Assembly: GCF_014131695.1 (NCBI RefSeq)
Contig: NZ_CP036346.1
Location: 1,488,001 to 1,552,000, forward strand
DNA from: Thomasclavelia ramosa DSM 1402
GTDB lineage: Bacteria; Bacillota_I; Bacilli_A; Erysipelotrichales; Coprobacillaceae
Direction: 5' to 3'
DNA length: 64,000 nucleotides
The position numbers and the translations under genes are program-made. The notes beneath the pieces are model-generated. The model did no database searches. It was not told where the DNA came from and saw only the letters and a program-made list of their open reading frames with translations. Position 1 is the stretch's first letter. Every line of letters begins with the position of its first letter. Of this stretch, positions 45,259 through 53,088 are shown piece after piece.

Positions 45259-45588
45259 ATGGAATCAAGTTTAGAGAAAAAACAACGAGTTAATCTACTA
45301 ATGGATTGTTATAGTGATTTGTTGACAGAAAAACAGCAAACATATTTAGAATATTACTATCAAGAAGATTACTCTTTATCGGAAATTGCACAAATTTTGG
45401 ATGTTAGTCGTAATGCTGTATTTGATAATTTAAAAAAAGCAGTTCATAGTTTAGAAAATTATGAAGAAAAACTGCAGTTGTTAAAAAAACATCAAGAAAG
45501 GCTTGACTTGATCCAAAGAATTGAAGATGATATATCTAGTGATCATAAAAGTCTAGAAGAATATTTAGAATTATTAAGGAAGATTTAG
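45259..45588 (+). CDS. ylxM: YlxM family helix-turn-helix protein (UPF0122)
   Basis: A 109-residue small protein with a sigma-70 region-4-like helix-turn-helix (YQEDYSLSEIAQILDVSRNA split around residues 35-54). YlxM is encoded between ftsY and ffh in Firmicutes and may assist the SRP pathway; in Streptococcus it modulates the Ffh/FtsY cycle. I chose the ATG at 45259, preceded by GAGGAAT, over the in-frame TTG at 45247, which lies in ftsY. The next gene is ffh, 12 bases on. Confidence 0.88.
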   Translation: MESSLEKKQRVNLLMDCYSDLLTEKQQTYLEYYYQEDYSLSEIAQILDVSRNAVFDNLKKAVHSLENYEEKLQLLKKHQERLDLIQRIEDDISSDHKSLEEYLELLRKI

Positions 45589-45600
45589 AAAGGGGTATTT

Positions 45601-46995
45601 ATGGCATTTGATTCATTATCAGAACGTCTGCAAGGGACTTTAAAGAAAGTTTCTGGACAAGGGCGTTTGACTGAAAAAAATATGGAAGAAATGCTTAGCG
45701 AAATTCGCTTAGCATTATTAGAGGCAGATGTAAACTTTCAAGTTGTAAAAGAGTTTATTGCTGCAACAAAAGAAAAAGCGTTGGGACAAGATGTTTTAGG
45801 TTCATTAAAACCGGGACAGGTTGTTGTAAAAATCGTCCATGACGAACTAGTTTCGTTACTGGGAACAAGTGTTGCGGAAGTTGATTTTGATAAGAAGCCA
45901 ACTGTTATTATGATGGTTGGACTTCAGGGTTCTGGGAAAACTACAACTTCTGGAAAAATCGCAAAATTAATTACCAAGAAATATGGTAAAAAACCATTGT
46001 TGGTTGCTGCAGATATTTATCGCCCAGCTGCTGTGGATCAGTTAAAAACATTAGGTGAACAATTGAATGTTCCTGTCTACGAAAAAGGGACATCACAATC
46101 TGCTGAATCAATCGTAGAAGAAGCGATGACATTTGCTCGTGACCATAATAATGACGTAATTATTATCGATACTGCGGGGCGTTTACATATTGACGAACCA
46201 TTAATGAACGAGCTGGCTAATATTAAAAAGATCGCTCATCCAAGTGAAATTTTACTAGTTGTTGATGCTTTAACTGGACAAGATATTGTTAATGTTGCCA
46301 GTTCATTTAATGAACAGTTGAGCATTACTGGGGCTGTTTTAACTAAATTAGATGGTGACTCTCGTGGTGGGGGAGCTCTATCAATTCGTCATATTACAAA
46401 TGTACCAATTAAATTCATTGGTACTGGTGAAAAATTAGATGCTATCGATTTATTCTATCCTGATCGTATGGCTGATCGTATTTTGGGAATGGGCGATGTT
46501 GTATCTTTAGTTGAAAAAGTACAAGATGTATATGATGAAAAAGATACAATGAAAGCCTATAAAAAGATGCAATCGGGACAATTTGGTCTTGATGACATGC
46601 TTTCTCAAATGCAGCAGTTAAGGAAATTGGGGCCACTATCAGGAATTATGAAAATGATTCCAGGAATGCCTAAGTTACCAAAAATGAATGATGAGGACTC
46701 TGAAAAGAAATTAAAAATGACTGAATCAATTATCTTTTCAATGACCAAAGAGGAACGTCGAGATCCAAGTATTATCACTTTATCTAGAAAAGAGAGAATT
46801 GCTAAAGGTTGTGGTAAAGATGTTGCAGCAGTTAACCGCTTGCTAAAACAATTTGAAGAATCTAAAAAAATGATGAAGATGTTAGGTAATGTTGATCCTA
46901 ATACAGGTATGCCAATGCCAGGGGGACGTGCAAAGAACCCTAATATCGGTAATCCTAATCGTAAAAAAATCCGTCATAAAAAGAAGAAAAAATAG
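45601..46995 (+). CDS. ffh: Signal recognition particle protein Ffh
   Basis: A 464-residue SRP GTPase that binds signal sequences and 4.5S/6S RNA. The N domain is followed by the G domain (P-loop GLQGSGKTT near 106, DIYRPAA, DTAGR, TKLDGDSRGG, KFIGTGEKLD) and the methionine-rich M domain (FGLDDMLSQMQQLRKLG, then GIMKMIPGM and MMKMLG). The tail is very basic (KKIRHKKKKK). AAGGGG precedes the ATG. It ends the smc-ftsY-ylxM-ffh operon at a terminator. Confidence 0.96.
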   Translation: MAFDSLSERLQGTLKKVSGQGRLTEKNMEEMLSEIRLALLEADVNFQVVKEFIAATKEKALGQDVLGSLKPGQVVVKIVHDELVSLLGTSVAEVDFDKKPTVIMMVGLQGSGKTTTSGKIAKLITKKYGKKPLLVAADIYRPAAVDQLKTLGEQLNVPVYEKGTSQSAESIVEEAMTFARDHNNDVIIIDTAGRLHIDEPLMNELANIKKIAHPSEILLVVDALTGQDIVNVASSFNEQLSITGAVLTKLDGDSRGGGALSIRHITNVPIKFIGTGEKLDAIDLFYPDRMADRILGMGDVVSLVEKVQDVYDEKDTMKAYKKMQSGQFGLDDMLSQMQQLRKLGPLSGIMKMIPGMPKLPKMNDEDSEKKLKMTESIIFSMTKEERRDPSIITLSRKERIAKGCGKDVAAVNRLLKQFEESKKMMKMLGNVDPNTGMPMPGGRAKNPNIGNPNRKKIRHKKKKK

Positions 46996-47017
46996 CCTGA
47001 TAAATTCAGGCTTTTTA
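46994..47017 (+). terminator. Terminator of the smc-ftsY-ylxM-ffh operon
   Basis: AGCCTGA/TCAGGCT stem with TAAAT loop and five T residues. Confidence 0.85.
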
Positions 47018-47036
47018 TTACTAAAGGAGAATATGA

Positions 47037-47771
47037 ATGACTCAAAATAAATATGATGATCCAGCTTTTTTTGAAAAATATAGTCAGATGTCGCGGAGTA
47101 AAAATGGATTAGAGGGTGCAGGAGAATGGCATGTATTACAACGAGTTTTACCTGATTTTACAAATAAAACAGTATTGGATTTAGGTTGTGGATATGGCTG
47201 GCACTCTATTTATGCGATTGAACACGGTGCAAAAAAAGTTATCGCAAGCGATATTTCTAGCAAAATGATTGAAACAGCAAGAATCAAAAACAATGATCCG
47301 CGGATTAAATATGAATGCATTTCGTTTGAAGAAAGTAATTTTGGAGAAGCTGTATTTGATATTGTTATTTGCTCTTTAATGATTCACTATTTACCTTCCT
47401 ACCAAGATTTTGTAAAAAAAGTAAATAAATGGTTAAAAACAGGTGGATATTTGGTGTTTAATGTTGAACATCCTGTATTTACTGCTAAAGGAGATCAAGA
47501 CTGGTATTATAATGAAGCTGGTGAAATTGAGCATTTTCCTGTAGATAATTATTATCTTGAAGGAAAACGTGAGGCGGTGTTTTTAGGGGAAAAAGTAATT
47601 AAATATCATCGCACATTGACGACTTATTTAAATGAACTGTTAAATGGCGGATTTGAAATAATTCAAGTTAAAGAACCAACGGTAAGTTCAAATGCCCTTA
47701 TTGCACATCCTGAGTTTAAGGATGAGTTACGCCGCCCGATGATGCTGATTGTTTCTGCTAGAAAAAAATAA
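47037..47771 (+). CDS. Class I SAM-dependent methyltransferase
   Basis: A 244-residue Rossmann-fold methyltransferase. Motif I is VLDLGCGYGWHS (SAM binding), an acidic loop follows at VIASDISSKM, and motif IV-like FDIVICSLMIHYL and the post-motif LKTGGYLVFNVEHPV are typical of small-molecule methyltransferases. The substrate is unknown. It is placed between ffh and rpsP, which are neighbours in Bacillus, so it is an inserted accessory gene. AAGGAG precedes the ATG and the ffh terminator lies just upstream. Confidence 0.85.
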   Translation: MTQNKYDDPAFFEKYSQMSRSKNGLEGAGEWHVLQRVLPDFTNKTVLDLGCGYGWHSIYAIEHGAKKVIASDISSKMIETARIKNNDPRIKYECISFEESNFGEAVFDIVICSLMIHYLPSYQDFVKKVNKWLKTGGYLVFNVEHPVFTAKGDQDWYYNEAGEIEHFPVDNYYLEGKREAVFLGEKVIKYHRTLTTYLNELLNGGFEIIQVKEPTVSSNALIAHPEFKDELRRPMMLIVSARKK

Positions 47772-47775
47772 ACAC

Positions 47776-47797
47776 TGTCAAGTAAAAAAGCTTGACA
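47776..47797. promoter_or_regulatory. Inverted repeat overlapping the rpsP -35 box
   Basis: TGTCAAG/CTTGACA around an A-rich 8-base loop; the right arm contains TTGACA, the rpsP -35 hexamer. There is no T-tract. It could be an operator or chance. Confidence 0.4.
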
Positions 47798-47820
47798 CCT
47801 TATCTAGAGTATGATAAATT
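47792..47820 (+). promoter_or_regulatory. Promoter of the rpsP operon
   Basis: TTGACA, 17-base spacer, TAAATT, with TGA before the -10 (extended -10). Confidence 0.65.
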
Positions 47821-47851
47821 TAGTGAGTAAATTAATTAGGAGGATATGTAT

Positions 47852-48124
47852 ATGGCAGTAAAATTAAGATTATTAAGAATGGGTGCTAAGAAAGCTCCTT
47901 TCTATAGAATTGTAGCAGCAGATTCAAGAGCTCCAAGAGATGGACGTTTTATTGAACTATTAGGAACTTATGATCCACGCACTAACCCTGCAAAAGTTAC
48001 AATTAAAGAAGAAGAAGTATTAAAATGGTTAAACAATGGAGCACAACCATCTGATACAGTTAAAAACTTACTATCTAAAGAAGGAATTATTAAAAAATTT
48101 GCTGATTCTAAATCAGGTAAATAA
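47852..48124 (+). CDS. rpsP: Ribosomal protein S16
   Basis: A 90-residue 30S subunit protein needed for assembly. The start [20 protein letters not shown] and the segment [15 protein letters not shown] are signatures of S16. AGGAGG is 8 bases before the ATG at 47852; an upstream in-frame ATG at 47846 is too close to that site. It heads rpsP-khpA-rimM-trmD, a classic cluster in which RimM and TrmD act in ribosome maturation and tRNA modification. Confidence 0.96.
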   Translation: MAVKLRLLRMGAKKAPFYRIVAADSRAPRDGRFIELLGTYDPRTNPAKVTIKEEEVLKWLNNGAQPSDTVKNLLSKEGIIKKFADSKSGK

Positions 48125-48126
48125 TC

Positions 48127-48378
48127 ATGGATTACGCAAAGATTCTTAAAGATATCGCGATTGAATTAGTTGAAGATAAAGACCATTTAGAAGTACGTGA
48201 AATGCCGTCGTTAGAAGAAGATGTAGTGGTACTACATGTTTATTCAGCTAAATCGGATATTGCGCGATTGATTGGTCGTAAAGGTATGATGGCTAATTCA
48301 ATTAGACAGCTTATGTCTGTTGCTGGTCGCATGGCCAATAAAAAATTAGATATTAAGTTTGAATCGTATGAACAATAA
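48127..48378 (+). CDS. khpA: KH-domain RNA-binding protein KhpA
   Basis: An 83-residue KH-domain protein that binds RNA, often together with KhpB/Jag, and affects cell size in Firmicutes. The KH motif is in IGRKGMMANSIRQL (GxxG is RKGM here). It begins two bases after the rpsP stop codon and has only a weak ribosome binding site (AGGT), so coupling from rpsP is likely. A hairpin follows before rimM. In Bacillus the next gene is ylqD, missing here. Confidence 0.9.
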   Translation: MDYAKILKDIAIELVEDKDHLEVREMPSLEEDVVVLHVYSAKSDIARLIGRKGMMANSIRQLMSVAGRMANKKLDIKFESYEQ

Positions 48379-48404
48379 AAGATGTGCTGAGCACATCTTT
48401 TATT
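48376..48404 (+). terminator. Hairpin between khpA and rimM (possible attenuator)
   Basis: AAAAGATGTGC/GCACATCTTTT, an 11-bp stem with a TGA loop, then TATTAT. The T-tract is short, so it may be a partial terminator or RNA-processing/stability hairpin inside the operon. Confidence 0.55.
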
Positions 48405-48417
48405 ATATGGAGGACTA

Positions 48418-48927
48418 ATGGAAAAACTTAAAATTGGAAAAATAGTAGGAACACATGGCTTAAAGGGAGAACTAAAAATTAGATCAAATAGTGATTTTGC
48501 TGATAAAAGATTTAAAAAAGGAAACGAAATTATTATACGTTATCAAAATCAAGATTTGGTCTATAAAATTATTACATCGCGGATACACAAAGGAAATTAT
48601 TTAGTATCATTTAGGGATAATCAAGATATTAATTTGGTTGAAAAATATATTGGTTCTTTTGTTTATGGGTATAAAGATGATGAACTCTTAGATGCTGATG
48701 AATATTTTTATACAGACTTAATTGGAATGCAGGTTGTTTCTACAGAGGGAACAAAAATTGGTCCAGTTACTTCAATTTATGATAATACTCGTCATGATAT
48801 TTTAAATATTGATCATAATGGTAAAAATGTTGCAATACCGTATGTTGATGCATTTATTAAAGATGTTGATGTAGAAAAGAAAATTATTGTAGTTATGCTA
48901 ATAAAGGGGCTTATTGATGAAGATTGA
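48418..48927 (+). CDS. rimM: 16S rRNA processing protein RimM
   Basis: A 169-residue ribosome maturation factor for the 30S head. Its N-terminal domain starts KIGKIVGTHGLKGELK, typical of RimM, and the C-terminal PRC-barrel has FYTDLIGMQV and HDILNIDHNGKNVAIPYV. The length fits the family (about 170). GGAGG precedes the ATG. The trmD start lies 11 bases inside it, so the two are coupled. Confidence 0.94.
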   Translation: MEKLKIGKIVGTHGLKGELKIRSNSDFADKRFKKGNEIIIRYQNQDLVYKIITSRIHKGNYLVSFRDNQDINLVEKYIGSFVYGYKDDELLDADEYFYTDLIGMQVVSTEGTKIGPVTSIYDNTRHDILNIDHNGKNVAIPYVDAFIKDVDVEKKIIVVMLIKGLIDED

Positions 48928-49636
48928 TATTTTAACATTGTTTCCAGAAATGTTTACAGGTTTTTTAAATACGTCGATCATCAAAAGAGCGATTGACAAA
49001 GGTTTAGTTACTATTGAATTACATGATTTTAGAGAGTTTTCTATTGATAAACATAAGCATGTCGATGATTATCCTTATGGCGGAGGACAAGGGATGGTTT
49101 TAATGTGTGCACCAATTGTTGAATGTCTCAAAACAATTGCAACTGATGATAGTTTTATTATCTTAATGTCACCTCAAGGCATTACTTTGAATCATGGTTG
49201 TGCTGTAGAATTGTCAGCTAAAAAACATTTAATTATCATTTGTGGTCATTATGAAGGTTTTGATGAACGAATCCGTGATTATGTTGATATGGAATTATCG
49301 ATTGGTGATTATGTTTTAACTGGTGGTGAACTAGGAAGTATGGTTGTTAGTGATGCAGTGATACGCTTATTAGATGGAGCAATCAAAGAAGACAGTCATA
49401 TGGATGATTCTTTTAGCCATGGACTGCTTGAGTATCCTCAGTATACTCGCCCACAATGCTATGATGGTAATGAAGTACCTGAGGTACTAATGAGTGGGCA
49501 TCATGAAAATATTCGCAAATGGCGCAAGTTCCAATCATTAAAAAAGACCTATTTGAAACGACCGGACTTATTGGAATCGTATCAATTTGATGCTGAAAGT
49601 ATCGAAATGATGAAAAAAATAAAAGAAAATGATTGA
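48917..49636 (+). CDS. trmD: tRNA (guanine-37-N1)-methyltransferase
   Basis: A 239-residue SPOUT methyltransferase placing m1G37 next to the anticodon, needed to keep the reading frame. Motifs are DDYPYGGGQGMVL, ICGHYEGFDERI and SIGDYVLTGGELG, which form the trefoil knot and SAM site. I chose ATG 48917, preceded by AAAGGGG; the TTG at 48914 is the only alternative. It overlaps rimM by 11 bases and is followed by the rplS promoter and leader. Confidence 0.96.
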   Translation: MKIDILTLFPEMFTGFLNTSIIKRAIDKGLVTIELHDFREFSIDKHKHVDDYPYGGGQGMVLMCAPIVECLKTIATDDSFIILMSPQGITLNHGCAVELSAKKHLIIICGHYEGFDERIRDYVDMELSIGDYVLTGGELGSMVVSDAVIRLLDGAIKEDSHMDDSFSHGLLEYPQYTRPQCYDGNEVPEVLMSGHHENIRKWRKFQSLKKTYLKRPDLLESYQFDAESIEMMKKIKEND

Positions 49637-49661
49637 TTTTTATGATTGATTAGTCTATAAT
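49633..49661 (+). promoter_or_regulatory. Promoter of rplS
   Basis: TTGATT, 17-base spacer, TATAAT, overlapping the trmD stop codon. Confidence 0.75.
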
Positions 49662-49663
49662 GT

Positions 49664-49736
49664 AACAGTCGCAAGACTGCAGATGTTCCGCTGGTTAATC
49701 GAATGAACGTTTAAGACAAAATTTTGATAAGGAGAA
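49664..49736 (+). ncRNA. Ribosomal protein L19 leader (candidate)
   Basis: The untranslated leader of rplS starts with the hairpin CAGTC-GCAA-GACTG and continues ATGTTCCGCTG, a loop, GAACGTTTAAGAC, where GTTC pairs with GAAC. The arrangement resembles the Firmicutes L19 leader, thought to mediate feedback by L19. I recall the family only in outline, so a covariance search would be needed to be sure. Confidence 0.6.
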
Positions 49737-49742
49737 ATAGTA

Positions 49743-50093
49743 ATGAATTTACAATTAGTAGAACAAATCACTAAAAAACAAATGAGAAATGATATTCCTG
49801 AGTTCAAAGCAGGGGATACATTAAAAGTTTTCGTAAAAATTAAAGAAGGTGAAAAATTCCGTATTCAGTTATTTGAAGGAGTTTGTATCGCCAGAAAAGG
49901 TAGTGGAATTTCTGAATCTTTTACAGTAAGAAAAATCTCTTACCAAGTTGGAGTTGAAAGAACTTTCCCTGTCCACACTCCAATTATTGATCATATTGAA
50001 GTTGTTAAAGTTGGTAAAGTACGTCGTGCTAAACTTGGATACTTACGTGGATTATCTGGTAAAGCTGCTAGAATTAAAGAAATTAGAAAATAG
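49743..50093 (+). CDS. rplS: Ribosomal protein L19
   Basis: A 116-residue 50S subunit protein at the interface with the 30S. Typical segments are [37 protein letters not shown] and [19 protein letters not shown]. The length fits L19. AAGGAG lies about 8 bases before the ATG. It is preceded by its own promoter and a structured leader and followed by a strong terminator, so it is mainly a single-gene unit at the end of the rpsP cluster. Confidence 0.97.
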   Translation: MNLQLVEQITKKQMRNDIPEFKAGDTLKVFVKIKEGEKFRIQLFEGVCIARKGSGISESFTVRKISYQVGVERTFPVHTPIIDHIEVVKVGKVRRAKLGYLRGLSGKAARIKEIRK

Positions 50094-50119
50094 AAATGGC
50101 TCGCCATTTCTTTTTTTTC
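50092..50119 (+). terminator. Terminator of rplS
   Basis: AGAAATGGC/GCCATTTCT stem, two-base loop, long T-run. Confidence 0.88.
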
Positions 50120-50160
50120 TAATTTTTTGTATAATAGACATAATGTAGGAGGACTTTTTT

Positions 50161-50706
50161 ATGTCAAAGAAAAAAGAAGTTATCAAGTTTTCACTACAAC
50201 TATTGGCAATCGTTGCAGTTACAACTGTAACCTTTACTAAAATAATTATTCCGGTGAGGGTTGATGGTCAAAGTATGTATCCAACTCTTCATGATGAAGA
50301 TATTGCAATAGTAAATGCGTTATCACTTGAGCGAAGTGATATAAAACGTTTTGATATAGTTGTATTGAAATGTGAAAAATTGGATAAGGATATTGTTAAA
50401 CGGGTAATTGGGTTACCTGGTGATACTCTTGTTTATAGAGATGATAAACTATATATTAATGGAACATACTATGATGAAAAGTACTTGAATAAAGATTATA
50501 TCGCAAAAGCTAAAATAAAATATCAAACGGAACTATTTACTAATGATTTTGAAATCACATTAAATGACGATGAGATCTTTGTATTAGGTGATAATCGGTT
50601 ACAATCTGCTGATTCTAGAACTTTAGGTACATTTAAATATAGTGACATTATAGGCAAAAAAGGTTTAGTTATTTTCCCGTTAAAAAATATGAATTTAATT
50701 AAGTAG
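50161..50706 (+). CDS. lepB: Signal peptidase I
   Basis: A 181-residue membrane serine protease removing signal peptides from exported proteins. One N-terminal transmembrane span (about 10-30) anchors it; the catalytic serine is S38 in VDGQSMYPTL and the lysine K80 in VKRVIGLPGD; VLGDNRLQSADSR is box E. This is the Gram-positive SipS type. AGGAGG precedes the ATG and TATAAT lies about 30 bases upstream. In Bacillus rplS is followed directly by ylqF; here lepB is placed in between. Confidence 0.93.
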   Translation: MSKKKEVIKFSLQLLAIVAVTTVTFTKIIIPVRVDGQSMYPTLHDEDIAIVNALSLERSDIKRFDIVVLKCEKLDKDIVKRVIGLPGDTLVYRDDKLYINGTYYDEKYLNKDYIAKAKIKYQTELFTNDFEITLNDDEIFVLGDNRLQSADSRTLGTFKYSDIIGKKGLVIFPLKNMNLIK

Positions 50707-50716
50707 GAGGTTTAAA

Positions 50717-51583
50717 ATGGTAAAACAGATTCAATGGTTTCCTGGACATATGGCTAAAGCTCGTCGGGAAATTAGTGAAAAAATGAAATTGATTGATATA
50801 GTGATAGAGCTTGTTGATGCTAGGGCTCCACTATCTTCAAAAAATCCAATGTTTAACGAAATTTGTAATAATAAGCCAAGGTTGATCGTAATGACGAAAA
50901 AAGATTTAGCGGATTCTAAGGCAACAAGTAAGTGGATTGAGTATTTTAAGGGAAAAGGTATTTATGCAATTTGTGTGAATTTAAAGAATTTTAATGAATA
51001 TCAGTTGGTCATTGATGTATGCAAAGAAATATTGAAAGAAAAAATGGAACGTGAAGCTAAGCGGGGATTAAAACCACGGGCAATGCGAGCAATGGTTTTA
51101 GGAATTCCTAATGTTGGGAAGTCAACTTTTATAAATCGTTTAGCAAAAAGAAAAGCGACAGTAACTGGGAATCGACCTGGGGTTACTAAAGCTCAACAGA
51201 TTATAAGAGTAGACAAAGATTTTGAATTATTCGATACGCCGGGAGTGTTATGGCCGAAATTTGATGATTTGAATGTTGCTCGAAACATTGCTTTGATCGG
51301 GTCAATCAAGCAAGATATCTTACCACTTGATGAATTGTTTATTTATGCTGTTAATTATTTAGAAACCCATTATGCAAACATTGTTTGTAATCGCTACAAT
51401 ATTATAATCGACTTAAATACCGATTGGGTAGAAAAAGCATATGATGATATTGCAAAAAATCGTAAAATCAAACCAGTGCGTGGCTATACTGACTATGATC
51501 GGGTTATGGAAGTGTTTTTTAATGATATTTTTGATGGTAATATGGGGAAAATAACTTGGGAGTTGCCAAATGGAACGCTATGA
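50717..51583 (+). CDS. rbgA: Ribosome biogenesis GTPase YlqF/RbgA
   Basis: A 288-residue circularly permuted GTPase for late assembly of the 50S subunit. The start IQWFPGHMAKARRE is diagnostic; G4 (TKKDLAD) comes first, followed by G1 (GIPNVGKST), G2 and G3 (DTPGVLWPK), the permuted order of the YlqF family. AGGAGG precedes the ATG. The rnhB start lies 14 bases inside it, as in the Bacillus pair ylqF-rnhB. Confidence 0.95.
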   Translation: MVKQIQWFPGHMAKARREISEKMKLIDIVIELVDARAPLSSKNPMFNEICNNKPRLIVMTKKDLADSKATSKWIEYFKGKGIYAICVNLKNFNEYQLVIDVCKEILKEKMEREAKRGLKPRAMRAMVLGIPNVGKSTFINRLAKRKATVTGNRPGVTKAQQIIRVDKDFELFDTPGVLWPKFDDLNVARNIALIGSIKQDILPLDELFIYAVNYLETHYANIVCNRYNIIIDLNTDWVEKAYDDIAKNRKIKPVRGYTDYDRVMEVFFNDIFDGNMGKITWELPNGTL

Positions 51584-52190
51584 GTATGAAGAAAAGTATT
51601 ATCAAGCTGGATATGACTATATCATTGGTTTAGATGAAGCTGGTCGTGGTCCGATGGCTGGAGAATTGGTTGTTGCTGGAGTGGTTTTTCCTAAAGGGTT
51701 TTATGATGAAAGAATTAATGATTCAAAGCAGTTAAGTGCTAAAAAACGAGAAGTATTGTACGATTTGATTATTGAAAATGCATTATATTATGATATTGAA
51801 ATTATTAGTGTTGCAGATGTCGATCGTTTGAATGTGTACCAAGCAAGTAAACAGGGGATGGAAAAATGTTTAGAACTACTAAAAAAAGAGAAGATGTTTG
51901 CATTAACAGATGCAATGCCGATTGATTATCCTGACCATCTTTCAATCATTAAAGGTGATGCTAAAAGTATCTCGATTGCTGGTGCCAGTATATTGGCTAA
52001 AGTGACGCGTGATCGTTTGATGGAAGCTTATGCTTTGGAGTATCCTGAATATGGTTTTGAAAAGCATAAAGGATATGTTACGAAAGCACATAAAGAAGCT
52101 CTGGGAAAATATGGAGTTTGTCCAATTCATCGTAAATCTTTTGGACCGGTCCAAAAGATATTATCAAAACAGATGTCATTTGATTTTTAA
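51570..52190 (+). CDS. rnhB: Ribonuclease HII
   Basis: A 206-residue nuclease cutting RNA in RNA-DNA hybrids and single ribonucleotides in DNA. The catalytic D22-E23 are in IGLDEAGRGPMAG; the second part of the active site includes DAMPIDYP and KGDAKSISIAGASILAKVTRD. The length fits the family (about 200-255). It overlaps rbgA by 14 bases. A terminator overlaps its last codons. Confidence 0.95.
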   Translation: MERYEYEEKYYQAGYDYIIGLDEAGRGPMAGELVVAGVVFPKGFYDERINDSKQLSAKKREVLYDLIIENALYYDIEIISVADVDRLNVYQASKQGMEKCLELLKKEKMFALTDAMPIDYPDHLSIIKGDAKSISIAGASILAKVTRDRLMEAYALEYPEYGFEKHKGYVTKAHKEALGKYGVCPIHRKSFGPVQKILSKQMSFDF

Positions 52191-52205
52191 TGACATTTTT
52201 TTGAT
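52171..52205 (+). terminator. Terminator of rbgA-rnhB
   Basis: ATGTCATT/AATGACAT perfect stem and a T-tract; overlaps the 3' end of rnhB. Confidence 0.78.
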
Positions 52206-52259
52206 TTTTAAAAGTAATTTTAAGTTTAATGAAGTATATAATAATGAGGTGATAAAAAT

Positions 52260-53012
52260 ATGGAAGAAATCTTATTATATTTTTCATTAAAATATGCAGG
52301 TGATTTTGATTCGATTTTAAAAGCTTTAGAGTGTAAAGAAAAGATAGATGAAAAATTGAAAAAAGAATTGTTTAAAGATATTACAGCCAATTACACTACT
52401 TTGATCTCGCCAGATTATCCAACTGCTTTGAAAGAGATTGCCTGTCCGCCATTCGTTTTATTTTATTATGGTAACTTAGCTTTGGTTAAAAATAAATGTA
52501 TTAGTGTAATTGGGAAGCGACATCCTAGTACATATGGCGTAGAATGCACAGCAGCACTAGCAGCACAGTTGGTTGAAGCAGGTTACACAATTATAAGCGG
52601 TATGGCAATGGGAATCGATACGATTGCACATCAAAGTACAATTACAGCTAATGGTCAAACAATAGCTGTTTTAGGAAGTGGTATTGATTATTGCTATCCA
52701 CACAGAAATCAACAGCTGTATCAGGTTTTAAAAGATCATCATTTAGTTATCAGTGAGTATCCGGGAAAATTTATACCACAAAAAATAAATTTTCCAAGAA
52801 GAAATCGCATAATTTCAGGATTGAGTGAATCTATATTAGTAACTGAAGCAAATCAGCAAAGTGGTACGATGATCACAGTCGGGCACGGTCTAGAACAGGG
52901 AAAAGATATATATTGTGTTCCTAGCCGTATCAACGATGCTTTGGGTTGCAATTATTTAATTCAACAGGGTGCTAAATTAGTTATAAATGTGAGCGACATT
53001 CTTAATGGATAA
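52260..53012 (+). CDS. dprA: DNA-processing protein DprA (short form)
   Basis: A 250-residue protein that loads RecA onto incoming single-stranded DNA in transformation and aids recombination. The Rossmann-like core is seen in SVIGKRHPSTYG, SGMAMGIDTIAHQ, VLGSGIDYCYPHRNQ, FPRRNRIISGLS and SGTMITVGHGLEQGK. The N-terminal part is short and the C-terminal winged helix (DML1) seen in many DprA proteins is missing. GAGGTGATAA precedes the ATG. It lies upstream of topA, as in Bacillus. Competence genes other than a comN-like gene are not in the window. Confidence 0.9.
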   Translation: MEEILLYFSLKYAGDFDSILKALECKEKIDEKLKKELFKDITANYTTLISPDYPTALKEIACPPFVLFYYGNLALVKNKCISVIGKRHPSTYGVECTAALAAQLVEAGYTIISGMAMGIDTIAHQSTITANGQTIAVLGSGIDYCYPHRNQQLYQVLKDHHLVISEYPGKFIPQKINFPRRNRIISGLSESILVTEANQQSGTMITVGHGLEQGKDIYCVPSRINDALGCNYLIQQGAKLVINVSDILNG

Positions 53013-53033
53013 AAACAGTTTTAAAAAATTTAG

Positions 53034-53062
53034 TTGACAAAACTTTAAAAAACACTAATAAT
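53034..53062 (+). promoter_or_regulatory. Promoter of topA
   Basis: TTGACA, 17-base spacer, AATAAT. Confidence 0.65.
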
Positions 53063-53088
53063 TGTGTTAATCGCGTGGAGGAAATGAA

